A stretch of DNA of 64,000 nucleotides, taken from the NCBI GenBank assembly GCA_947598205.1, contig CANQFB010000003.1, forward strand, positions 1 through 64,000. Reading direction: 5' to 3'. This document shows positions 16,242 through 23,533 of the stretch, piece by piece. Origin of the DNA: an uncultured Clostridia bacterium. Lineage in GTDB: Bacteria > Bacillota > Clostridia > Christensenellales > Borkfalkiaceae. Both the position numbers and the translations under genes were made by a program. Below the pieces are notes generated by a model, which saw only the letters and a list, made by a program, of their open reading frames with translations, had not been told where the DNA came from and did no database searches. Numbering within the stretch: the first letter of the stretch is position 1; the number at the start of each line of letters is the position of its first letter.

Positions 16242-17669
16242 ATGAAACTGACCGACGAAAGGCGCAAGGAACTGCGCATTACGCTCGATTACACCAACAT
16301 GACGGATAAATACCTCGGCGGCAAGGGGATCTCGGAGAAGACGATCTCCGCGCACAAAAAGCTCGCCAAAAACGCGCACGCATATGTGAATTCCAACCGC
16401 GGCAAAGACGAGCTCTTTATGGGCTGGACGGAACTTCCCTACAACCAGAGCGAAATCGTCGCCGATATTCTTACGACGGCGAAGGTCATCCGCAGAAGCT
16501 TCGACGCCTTTGTCGTGCTCGGAATCGGCGGCTCTGCGCTCGGCCCCTCCATGGCATTCAACGCCCTCTGCCACCTGCACTATAACGACCTTCCCAAGTC
16601 CAAGCGCAAGGGCCCCAAATTCTATGTGGAAGACAACGTCGACCCCGTCCGCATGAAGGAACTTTTAGACGTCATCGACGTCGAGAGGACGTGCTTCAAC
16701 GTCATCTCCAAGTCGGGTGCGACGAGCGAGACGATGGCGCAGTATCTCATCATCTCCGACCTTTTGAAAAAGGCGGGCGTCAATATCCGCGAAAACGTCA
16801 TCTTCACGACGGACGCAAAGCGCGGCAATCTCGTGAAGATCTCCCGTGAGCTCGGCGGCGTGAAATCTTATGTGCTCTCCGACGGCGTGGGCGGAAGATT
16901 CTCCGAACTCTCCCCCGTCGGTCTTCTCCCCGCGGCCGTGTGCGGCATCGACATCAAGGCTCTTCTCAAGGGGGCGGCCTTCATGGATAAACTCTGCAAA
17001 TCCTCCGACGTCTATAAAAATCCCGCCCTCATGGCGGCGACCTTGCAATATATCGCCATGCAAGACGGAAAGAATATCGGCGTGCTCATGCCTTATTCGG
17101 ACAATCTCCGCTATGTCTCCGATTGGTATGCCCAGCTCTGGGCGGAATCGCTCGGCAAGAACGTCACCCTCGACGGCAAGCCCTGCCATGTCGGGCAGAC
17201 CCCCGTCAAGGCGCTCGGCGTCACCGACCAGCACTCGCAGGTCCAGCTCTACACAGAGGGGCCCTTCGATAAGGTGGTCACCTTCCTCTCCGTCGGCTCC
17301 TATAAGGAAAAGACCCCCATCCCACACGGGTGCGAGAACATTCCCGACGTTGCCTTCCTTGGCGGACACACGATGGAGGAACTCATTCAGGCAGAGAATA
17401 AGGCCACGGCCTACGCCCTCACCAAGGCGGGCAGGCTCAATTATACCATCAACCTGCCCGAAGTGAACGAGTTCACCCTCGGCCAACTTCTCTTCTTCTT
17501 CGAGCTCCAGACGGCTTACGCGGGCGCCATGTTCAACATCGACACCTTCAACCAGCCCGGCGTGGAGGCGGGCAAGAAGGCGACCTTCGCCCTCCTCGGA
17601 AAACCCGGCTATGAACTGCAACGGAGCGACCTCGAAAAGGCCTCCTCCGACCCCGACTATATCATTTAA
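16242..17669 (+). CDS. pgi: Glucose-6-phosphate isomerase
   Basis: 475-aa glycolytic enzyme interconverting glucose-6-phosphate and fructose-6-phosphate. Visible landmarks are VVLGIGGSALGPSMAFNAL (sugar-phosphate SIS domain), NVISKSGATSETMAQYLI, and the second domain with WAESLGKN, TDQHSQVQLYTEGP and FNQPGVEAGK near the C-terminus. Start chosen at MKLTDERRK, preceded by GGAGGGAG; a longer in-frame ATG falls inside the promoter. Single gene with its own consensus promoter. Confidence 0.96.
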   Translation: MKLTDERRKELRITLDYTNMTDKYLGGKGISEKTISAHKKLAKNAHAYVNSNRGKDELFMGWTELPYNQSEIVADILTTAKVIRRSFDAFVVLGIGGSALGPSMAFNALCHLHYNDLPKSKRKGPKFYVEDNVDPVRMKELLDVIDVERTCFNVISKSGATSETMAQYLIISDLLKKAGVNIRENVIFTTDAKRGNLVKISRELGGVKSYVLSDGVGGRFSELSPVGLLPAAVCGIDIKALLKGAAFMDKLCKSSDVYKNPALMAATLQYIAMQDGKNIGVLMPYSDNLRYVSDWYAQLWAESLGKNVTLDGKPCHVGQTPVKALGVTDQHSQVQLYTEGPFDKVVTFLSVGSYKEKTPIPHGCENIPDVAFLGGHTMEELIQAENKATAYALTKAGRLNYTINLPEVNEFTLGQLLFFFELQTAYAGAMFNIDTFNQPGVEAGKKATFALLGKPGYELQRSDLEKASSDPDYII

Positions 17670-18010
17670 GTTTGCTCTCCGAAGGCTTCCCCCTTTCCAA
17701 GGGGGAAGCTGTCATTTTTGTGACTGATGAGGGTTGACTTCTTGCTGTCCCTTTAGGGAAAGTACCCGCAAGCGGGAAAAGGGTTAAAATCCCTCTGTCG
17801 CTCGCGGGGCTCGCGACATCTCCCCTGTAAGGGGCGACAAGGCTTCCCCTGTCTACGGCGGGAGGCCTTTTTATTTCGCGTCGTTTCCCCCACCCATGTC
17901 CGAAACATATGTCTTTGAAAGCATATGCGCGGGCGCGAATTCGGCGAAAAAAAATCCCGTATTCCCCCGCACACATATGCAGGAACATGCACCCGCGAAC
18001 ATATTGAATA
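17670..18010. repeat. Intergenic repeats between pgi and khpA
   Basis: Family C material: GGCTTCCCCCTTTCC / GGGGGAAGC at 17683-17709, a mirrored GGGAAAAGGG segment, and TCCCCTGTAAGGGGCGAC near 17820. The rest (17880-18010) is an unassigned stretch containing repeated ACATATG-type words. No gene is convincing; short frames on both strands lack ribosome sites. Confidence 0.55.
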
Positions 18011-18055
18011 AAAAGAAAATCTCGGCGGCCAATGTTGCCGCCGAGATTTTCTTTT
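18011..18055. terminator. Perfect 19-bp bidirectional terminator
   Basis: AAAAGAAAATCTCGGCGGC, 7-nt loop, then the exact complement, directly after the khpA stop. T-rich on both sides. Confidence 0.92.
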
Positions 18056-18061
18056 TTACGA

Positions 18062-18301
18062 TCATTCGTCGCGTTCTTTGATCTCGATGTTGTACTTCTT
18101 GGAGTCGCGGGGGGTCGCGGCGCGCACGAGCGTGCGGAGCGCCTTTGCGATCTTGCCCTGTTTGCCGATGACCTTGCCCATATCCGAATCGGCAAGAAGG
18201 ACGGTGACTTCGATGCTATCTTCCGTCTCCTCCACGTTGTATTCGATATGTTCCTTGTCTTCGGCGAACTGTTCGACGATGTACTTGATGAGTTCCAACA
18301 T
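18062..18301 (-). CDS. khpA: KH-domain RNA-binding protein KhpA
   Basis: 79-aa single KH domain (type II): VTVLLADSDMGKVIGKQGKIAKALRTLVRAA carries the G-K-x-G loop that grips RNA. In Bacillota KhpA (YlqC) works with KhpB/EloR in RNA binding and control of cell elongation, and usually lies after rpsP. Here it follows rpsP on the same strand but is separated by about 415 bp of repeats. Ribosome site GGAGGAG; terminator right after the stop. Confidence 0.93.
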   Translation of the reverse strand: MLELIKYIVEQFAEDKEHIEYNVEETEDSIEVTVLLADSDMGKVIGKQGKIAKALRTLVRAATPRDSKKYNIEIKERDE

Positions 18302-18715
18302 GTCTTTCTCCTCCTTTTTTTAGGTGTGTTTGCTGTAAGAGGAATATGCCTGTTCGAAGGGCGAAAAGATTCGCTCGCCACCTTCCCCTCAAAGAGGGGT
18401 AGGGCTTCCCCCTTTCCAAGGGGGAAGCTCCGCCGCAGGCGGTGGTGGGGGTTGGCTTCCAAATCACTTGTGCGAGCAGGGTTCCCCTGCGCTGCACGCC
18501 CCCGCACGCTTATTGTCTGTGAGAACATACAAGTGTAGCGGCCGAAAGGGCTGAGAGATAATAAAAGCTAACCCCTCGCAAATTTCTTTGCCCGCATTAT
18601 CGGAGCTCCGCGCGGACAAATTCGAACTCGCCCCACCCCCCTTCCCCCTCCCACGGAGGGGGCAAGATGGAGGCCGCGCGGACAGCATTCTATAAAAAGA
18701 AATTTGCGAAAATCC
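18302..18715. repeat. Repeat-filled gap between rpsP and khpA
   Basis: Contains a family C unit (CCTTTCCAAGGGGGAAGCTC then GCCGCAGGCGGTGGTGGGGG, 18411-18452) and family D copy 2 (about 18480-18592). The latter has the segment TGTGAGAACATACAAGTGTA followed by GGCTGAGAGATAATAAAAGC. A third GC-rich segment (CCCCCTTCCCCCTCCC) lies near 18640. No gene seen. Confidence 0.65.
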
Positions 18716-19009
18716 TTACTTCTTCTTTTTCTTGCCCTTGGTCTTGGCGGGGGAAAGTTTCTCGCTCTTTTCGAGCGCGCCCGTCTTCACGAGAAGATTT
18801 TTCACGGTCTCGGTGGGCTGGACGCCCTTCAAGATCCATTCCTTCGCCTTCTCCACGTCCACTTCGAGTGTGACGGGGTTGGACTTGGGATCGTAGAAGC
18901 CGATCTTCTCGATGTACTCGCCCGTGGCGGCCTTGCGCGCGTCCACGACGACGATGCGGTAGACGGGGGACTTCTTGTCGCCCATTCTCACCAATCTCAT
19001 TTTGACCAT
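18716..19009 (-). CDS. rpsP: 30S ribosomal protein S16
   Basis: 97 aa. Canonical N-terminus VKMRLVRMGDKKSPVYRIVVVDAR and the segment IEKIGFYDPKSNPV identify bS16, a 30S assembly protein. The C-terminus is a lysine-rich tail after LLVKTGALEKS, longer than in enterobacteria but usual in Bacillota. Ribosome site GGAGG. Downstream of ylxM-ffh as in many Bacillota; rimM and trmD are not next to it here. Confidence 0.97.
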   Translation of the reverse strand: MVKMRLVRMGDKKSPVYRIVVVDARKAATGEYIEKIGFYDPKSNPVTLEVDVEKAKEWILKGVQPTETVKNLLVKTGALEKSEKLSPAKTKGKKKKK

Positions 19010-19090
19010 AGTTGTTACCTCCGTATATTGTTACGATTTTATTTTTGTTGTTTGGAAACGACACGGTTGGTGTACGACCCGTTCTAAATA

Positions 19091-19166
19091 CGTCATTCCG
19101 AACGTAGTTGAGGAATCACCTTATTATTTAATGCTGCGGTGATGCTTCGACAAGCTCAGCATGACG
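19091..19166. repeat. Dispersed palindromic repeat, family A, copy 2
   Basis: CGTCATTCCG...TGAGGAATCACCTTATTA...GTGATGCTTCGAC...GCTCAGCATGACG, located between ffh and rpsP; same layout as the copies at 7478 and 58193. Confidence 0.85.
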
Positions 19167-19190
19167 ATTAGAAGCACCGTGCTGTTTATT

Positions 19191-20504
19191 TCAGAATGAC
19201 ATCCTTCTTCCTTTGCCCTTCATCTGCTTCATCATCACCTTTGTCTGCTCGAACTGCTTCAAAAGCTGGTTGATGTCCTGCACCGAAGTGCCCGAGCCCA
19301 AGGCGATTCTGCGCTTGCGCGAGGAGTTGATGATCTGCGGGTTATCCCGCTCCTTCGGAGTCATCGAGAGGATGATCGCCCTGATCCGTTCGATCCTCTT
19401 CTCGTCGAAGTCGCCCTCTTTCAACTTATATTTGCCCGCCCCGGGAAGCATGGCGAGAAGCGCGTTCGCGCCGCCCATCTTCTTGAGGGCCTCGAATTGC
19501 GAGAGATAATCGGTAAGGGTGAAGGAATTCTCGCGCATCTTCTTCTCGAGTTCCTTCGCCTGCTGTTCGGAGACGGCCTCCTGTGCCTTCTCGATGAGAG
19601 AAAGAACGTCGCCCATGCCCAAAATGCGGCTCGCCATCCTGTCGGGATAGAAGGGCTCGAGATCGCCGATCTTCTCCCCCACGCCGATGAATTTTATGGG
19701 CTTGCCCGTGACCGCCTTGATGGAGAGGCACGCGCCGCCGCGGGTATCGCCGTCCAATTTCGTGAGAATGACGCCCGTGATATTCAATCTTTGGTTGAAG
19801 GTCTCGGCGACGTTCACGGCGTCCTGCCCCGTCATCGCGTCGACGGTGAGCAAGATCTCGGTGACCTCGACGGCCTTCGTGATGTTCTCGAGCTCCTGCA
19901 TCAGCCTCTCGTCGATATGGAGGCGGCCCGCCGTATCGATGACGACGGTATCGAAGCCCATTTTGCGTGCATATTCCACGGCCTCGCGGGCGGTCTTCAC
20001 AGGATCTTGCGTGCCCCGTTCAAATACCTCCGCGCCCGCCTTTCCCCCGACGACCTTAAGCTGGTCGATGGCCGCGGGGCGGTAGACGTCCCCCGCCACG
20101 AGAAGGGGCCTCTTGCCCTGTTTTTTGAGCAAGACGGCGAGCTTTGCGCACATGGTGGTCTTTCCCGCGCCCTGCAGGCCGCACATCATGATGACGGTGG
20201 GAAGTTTTGAAGCGACCTCGAGCTTCACATTGCCGGGGCCCATAAGCGCGATGAGCTCTTCGTTGACGATCTTGATGACCTGTTGGGCGGGATTGAGGCT
20301 CGCAAGCACCTGCTGGCCCACCGCCTTCTCGCTCACTTCAGCGATGAAATTCTTGGCGACCTTGAGATTGACGTCGGCCTCCAGAAGGGCAATGCGCACC
20401 TCGCGCATGGCCTGCCTGATCTCAAGTTCTGTGAGCCTGCCGCGCTTTGTCAGTTTGGAAAATATGTGGTTGAGCCGCTCCGCAAGCGATGCAAAAAGCG
20501 CCAT
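19191..20504 (-). CDS. ffh: Signal recognition particle GTPase Ffh
   Basis: 437-aa SRP54 homologue that binds signal peptides and SRP RNA and delivers ribosomes to FtsY. GTPase motifs: GLQGAGKTTMCAKLA (G1), DTAGRLHIDERL (G3), TKLDGDTRGGACLS (G4/G5). The methionine-rich M domain follows, with SRKRRIALGSGTSVQD for RNA binding and a basic Met-rich tail (KVMMKQMKGKGRRMSF). Its ATG overlaps the ylxM stop as TAATG, so they are coupled. Confidence 0.97.
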   Translation of the reverse strand: MALFASLAERLNHIFSKLTKRGRLTELEIRQAMREVRIALLEADVNLKVAKNFIAEVSEKAVGQQVLASLNPAQQVIKIVNEELIALMGPGNVKLEVASKLPTVIMMCGLQGAGKTTMCAKLAVLLKKQGKRPLLVAGDVYRPAAIDQLKVVGGKAGAEVFERGTQDPVKTAREAVEYARKMGFDTVVIDTAGRLHIDERLMQELENITKAVEVTEILLTVDAMTGQDAVNVAETFNQRLNITGVILTKLDGDTRGGACLSIKAVTGKPIKFIGVGEKIGDLEPFYPDRMASRILGMGDVLSLIEKAQEAVSEQQAKELEKKMRENSFTLTDYLSQFEALKKMGGANALLAMLPGAGKYKLKEGDFDEKRIERIRAIILSMTPKERDNPQIINSSRKRRIALGSGTSVQDINQLLKQFEQTKVMMKQMKGKGRRMSF

Positions 20505-20800
20505 TATTCCCCCCTTCCGCCTGAGGCGAAGATCTCGGCGAGCTCCCCTTCGAGCTGGGGATGCCGCGCCGTGAGTTGTTGCAAATTCTTGGAAAATCCG
20601 AGCCGCTGTTCATAGCGGAGAAGCTGTGTGCGGGATCTTTTGAGACATTCGGAGACGGCCTGCTTGCTGATCCCCTTCTCCTCGGCGATCTCGGAGAGGG
20701 TGAGGTCGCAAAGATAGTAGAGCCTGCACACTTCGCGCCTGCTCTCCGTAAGGAGCGCCCCGTATAGATCGAAAAGCTGTACGTCTTTGAGATCCTTCAT
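20504..20800 (-). CDS. ylxM: YlxM-family SRP-associated HTH protein
   Basis: 98-aa helix-turn-helix protein of the YlxM/p13 family: LYGALLTESRREVCRLYYLCDLTLSEIAEEKGISKQAVSECLKRSRTQL. It is encoded directly before ffh throughout Bacillota and is thought to modulate SRP function. Start at MKDLKDVQLF is chosen because the promoter lies only about 40 bp upstream, ruling out the longer frame. The ribosome site is weak. Overlaps the ffh start by 1 nt. Confidence 0.92.
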   Translation of the reverse strand: MKDLKDVQLFDLYGALLTESRREVCRLYYLCDLTLSEIAEEKGISKQAVSECLKRSRTQLLRYEQRLGFSKNLQQLTARHPQLEGELAEIFASGGRGE

Positions 20801-20839
20801 GCTTGCGCCGTCAAGCTCTTTCGCTTGACCCTCTATCCG

Positions 20840-20868
20840 ATTATAGCAGAAAAAAATATACCCGTCAA
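20840..20868 (-). promoter_or_regulatory. Promoter of ylxM-ffh-rpsP
   Basis: Minus-strand TTGACG, 17-bp spacer with TGC before TATAAT. Close to consensus, as fits a housekeeping operon. Confidence 0.85.
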
Positions 20869-20888
20869 GCATTTTTACTTGACGGGGA

Positions 20889-21092
20889 CTAATTTCTTTT
20901 GGGATTTTCCGTTCGTTCGAGGAGATAATCGATGGAGACATTGAAATAATCGGCGATGGCGATGAGCGTCTTGTAGTCCGCCTCGCGCGCGCCCGACTCG
21001 TACCGCGAAACGCTGTTTTGGTTCATATTGAGGTCCATCGCCAATTTTAACTGCGAAATCCCCCTCTTTTTTCGCAATTCTCTTAATCTCAT
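20889..21092 (-). CDS. XRE-family transcriptional regulator, 67 aa
   Basis: Single Cro/C1-type HTH: MRLRELRKKRGISQLKLAMDLNMNQNSVSRYESGARE, then TLIAIADYFNVSIDYLLERTENP, the usual dimer-side helices. Start MRLREL is chosen as the first residue of the HTH fold; the frame extends 29 codons further but through the divergent promoter. Two palindromes in the 76-bp divergent space are its likely operators. AT-rich relative to neighbours, and together with the next two genes it interrupts an otherwise housekeeping SRP region, which suggests an acquired unit. Confidence 0.88.
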   Translation of the reverse strand: MRLRELRKKRGISQLKLAMDLNMNQNSVSRYESGAREADYKTLIAIADYFNVSIDYLLERTENPKRN

Positions 21093-21102
21093 AAAAATTC
21101 TC

Positions 21103-21131
21103 TTGACATTAGTATACCAATTCGGTATACT
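21103..21131 (+). promoter_or_regulatory. Promoter of the unknown/lipoprotein pair, embedded in operator
   Basis: TTGACA, 17-bp spacer, TATACT. The whole spacer plus -10 is one inverted repeat (next entry). Confidence 0.85.
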
Positions 21132-21133
21132 AA
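21109..21133. promoter_or_regulatory. 25-bp palindromic operator
   Basis: TTAGTATACC, 5-bp centre AATTC, GGTATACTAA: perfect 10-bp arms covering spacer and -10. Likely binding site of the divergent XRE regulator. Confidence 0.8.
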
Positions 21134-21136
21134 AAA

Positions 21137-21153
21137 TATCCCGATATGGGATA
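21137..21153. promoter_or_regulatory. Second operator-like palindrome
   Basis: TATCCCGATATGGGATA, perfect symmetric 17-mer just downstream of the -10 element, on the transcribed leader. Confidence 0.6.
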
Positions 21154-21168
21154 CTGCAGAGGAGAATC

Positions 21169-21525
21169 ATGAAGAACATAAAGTTTGAAGTCTTTCTCGG
21201 TCGCCCTATGGTATCCGGTCAAAATGAAACCGTCAATGCAGTTGTATTACCTCTGTTCTCTCTGCCTCACGGAAAATGCAATTTGGACGGGACGACCGCA
21301 AGAGCACCCGACATTTGCTTTCAAAATTTACATGATTTAGGAACATATTTTGCCGATTGGATCGATCTTCTCGGCGAAGAAACTATTTCTGCCACCATTC
21401 ATTTGAATACCAATTCCAACAAAAAGGCGTTTACAGGCGCGACCATTATCGATATAATCGATAAAATTGCCAAGGTTGCCGACTATAAATCGCTTAAAAA
21501 TTTTAAGGAGATTGAATCATGTTGA
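21169..21525 (+). CDS. 118-aa protein of unknown function under XRE control
   Basis: Not recognised. A soluble-looking protein opening MKNIKFEVFLGRPMVSGQ, with a Cys-containing middle and a C-terminal amphipathic stretch (IIDIIDKIAKVADYKSLKNF). No signal peptide. GAGGAG ribosome site 5 nt before ATG. The last 7 nt overlap the start of the lipoprotein gene, so the two are co-translated. Low GC content compared with flanking genes. Confidence 0.75.
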   Translation: MKNIKFEVFLGRPMVSGQNETVNAVVLPLFSLPHGKCNLDGTTARAPDICFQNLHDLGTYFADWIDLLGEETISATIHLNTNSNKKAFTGATIIDIIDKIAKVADYKSLKNFKEIESC

Positions 21526-22076
21526 AGATAAAAACGCGCTTGAAGTACACCGAAATTCTTTTCGCTTTTGTTTTGCTTGTTTTTTCCTCTGTCATTTTCG
21601 GCGGGTGTTCCGGAACCGACGGATACCGTTATATAAGGTCAATCACTTTCATGACAGCCGGCGAAGAAATTACAAAATCATCAACTTGCGTAAGCAATTA
21701 TATGTCTCTCGGGGAAATAACGGAGGCGGAATTTATGGCGAGCCCGTCAAAGGACAGGGTTTATACTTTAGGGGGAACAGGCCAAGTCATTGCGAAATCT
21801 CAACTGCCGCCAAAAAATAAAATGGGCACATTATGTTATACGACCACCACCGGTGTAGATACCGAACATACATATTATGCTATCATTGAAAGAGAGTATG
21901 ACGTAGTTCACCCGGTTACATACTTCAAATTCAAATACACGGGCAGAACATATTATTACATTATGGTCAAAATAGTAGACAATTCTACAATTAAAATTAG
22001 AGAATGGGATGTGAAAAAGCGTGAAATAGAGACAACTTATACTGTGACGAGTTATTCCATACTTGAATTATTATAA
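21519..22076 (+). CDS. 185-aa lipoprotein, XRE-controlled unit
   Basis: Signal peptide with a hydrophobic core (ILFAFVLLVFSSVIF) and lipobox FGGC, so it is probably lipidated at that cysteine and held on the outer face of the membrane. The mature part is beta-rich and has no recognisable domain (EYDVVHPVTYFKFKYTGRTY, KIVDNSTIKIREWDVKK). Start overlaps the preceding gene. AT-rich codon use like the two genes before it. Confidence 0.8.
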   Translation: MLKIKTRLKYTEILFAFVLLVFSSVIFGGCSGTDGYRYIRSITFMTAGEEITKSSTCVSNYMSLGEITEAEFMASPSKDRVYTLGGTGQVIAKSQLPPKNKMGTLCYTTTTGVDTEHTYYAIIEREYDVVHPVTYFKFKYTGRTYYYIMVKIVDNSTIKIREWDVKKREIETTYTVTSYSILELL

Positions 22077-22159
22077 ACTTCCTCTGAGAAGTACTCTCCT
22101 TGACGGGGAGGCAGGTAAGAGCAGAACGGAAGGATGAGGGAGATAAAATAAGGTGATAT

Positions 22160-22218
22160 TTCGACGACGAAGCCCTGCCGATTTATGAAATCGGCAGGGC
22201 TTCTGCTCAACATGACGT
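22160..22218. repeat. Partial family A repeat with internal 14-bp hairpin
   Basis: GATATTTCGACG...GCTCAACATGACG resembles the right half of family A. In it sits a perfect hairpin AGCCCTGCCGATTT-ATG-AAATCGGCAGGGCT (22171-22201), which could act as 3' end for ftsY. Confidence 0.6.
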
Positions 22219-22249
22219 ATTGATATGGCAAGCCGTCGATATGGGGCAA

Positions 22250-23146
22250 TCAAATAAATCCTTCGACGAATTGTTCGGCGTCGAACAGCTCCAGATCTTC
22301 GAGCTTTTCCCCCACGCCCGCGAAGACGACGGGGATATGGAGCTCGCCGCAGAGCGAGAAGACAAACCCGCCCTTGGCCGTGCCGTCGAGCTTGGTGAGT
22401 ACGATGCCGTCGAGGGAGACGGCCTCTTTGAACACCTTCGCCTGCGAATAGGCGTTCTGCCCCGTGGTGGCGTCGAGCACCAAAAATTTGTAGAAGCGCG
22501 CCTCGGGGAATTCCCGCTCGACCACCCTGTCCATCTTTTTGAGCTCGTTCATGAGGTTTTCCTTCACATGAAGTCGGCCCGCGGTGTCGATGAGGAGGAC
22601 GTCCGTCCCCCGCGCCTTGGCGGAGGAGACGGCGTCGAACACGACGGCGGAGGGATCGCTCCCCTCCTCGTGTTTGACGATGCGCACCTTGGCCCGATCT
22701 GCCCAGACGCCGAGCTGGTCGATGGCCGCCGCGCGGAAGGTATCGGCCGCCGCCACGGTGACCGACTTCTTTTTGCGCACGAAATAATTTGCGACTTTGC
22801 CGATGGTCGTCGTCTTTCCGACGCCGTTCACCCCCACGAACATCATCACACAGGGGTATCCGATCTCGGGCATGGGCGCCTCGTTTAACGTATCTTCGAG
22901 GACGTCTTTCAAAAGATCGGTGACAAACCGCTCATCCTTGATCTTGCTGTCGATGGCCTCCTCTTTGACCTCGGCGACGATCTCTTCCGCCGTCTTCACC
23001 GAGACGTCGGAGGAGATGAGGATCTCTTCGAGTTCGTCGTAAAAGGCGTCGCCGATCTTGTTTTTCAAGAAGAGTTGGCGAAGTTTGTGGGCGACGCTCT
23101 CCTTCGTCTTTTTGAGCGCGTCTCTGATCCTTCCGAAAAATCCCAT
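22250..23146 (-). CDS. ftsY: Signal recognition particle receptor FtsY
   Basis: 298-aa SRP receptor GTPase lacking the long acidic A domain, as in many Bacillota. NG-domain motifs: MMFVGVNGVGKTTTIGKVA (G1), AADTFRAAAIDQL (G2), LLIDTAGRLHVKENLM (G3), VLTKLDGTAKGG (G4) and FAGVGEKLEDL. Start MGFFGRIRDALKK begins the amphipathic membrane-binding helix and is preceded by AAGGAG. Downstream of smc on the same strand, but about 390 bp of repeats separate them. Confidence 0.96.
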   Translation of the reverse strand: MGFFGRIRDALKKTKESVAHKLRQLFLKNKIGDAFYDELEEILISSDVSVKTAEEIVAEVKEEAIDSKIKDERFVTDLLKDVLEDTLNEAPMPEIGYPCVMMFVGVNGVGKTTTIGKVANYFVRKKKSVTVAAADTFRAAAIDQLGVWADRAKVRIVKHEEGSDPSAVVFDAVSSAKARGTDVLLIDTAGRLHVKENLMNELKKMDRVVEREFPEARFYKFLVLDATTGQNAYSQAKVFKEAVSLDGIVLTKLDGTAKGGFVFSLCGELHIPVVFAGVGEKLEDLELFDAEQFVEGFI

Positions 23147-23533
23147 ATGGACTCCTTTTTGTAGGGGGTAATTTTGCCTTCCCCCATCCATGGGGGAAGC
23201 CTTGCGGACTTCGTATGAGGGGATCCACTCCCCCACTGCGTGGGTTCGGGATGACGGCGTGACCCCCTTCAAGCAAAACAAAATTTATGAATGATCCTTG
23301 CCTTAGGCGGAATTTCATTCCGCCGTGGGCGGCCCGATTTGGCGAGCCCTGTCGCCTTAATGTGTTTGAGAACAAACAAGTACAGCGGGCGACGTGGCTG
23401 AGAGATGTTGAGGACTAACCCCTCACGAAATTTTGTTTTGCGGTAAAAGGACTTCGTATAAGGGGATTCTCTCGACCCCGTTGGGGTCTCGGAATGACGA
23501 ACGTAACCCCTGCGCAAAACAAAATTTGTGAAC
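23147..23533. repeat. Repeat-filled gap between smc and ftsY
   Basis: Contains family C fragments (CTTCCCCCATCCATGGGGGAAG near 23178) and family D copy 3 (about 23320-23440: TGTGTTTGAGAACAAACAAG, then GGCTGAGAGATGTTGAGGAC). The segment CGGAATGAC lies near 23490. No gene seen. Confidence 0.6.

Noticed and set aside
17753..18528. Several frames between pgi and rpsP, some over 200 codons
   Set aside because: They cross repeats and khpA in the wrong frame; composition is Arg/Ser/Pro-rich as expected of GC-rich shadow frames.
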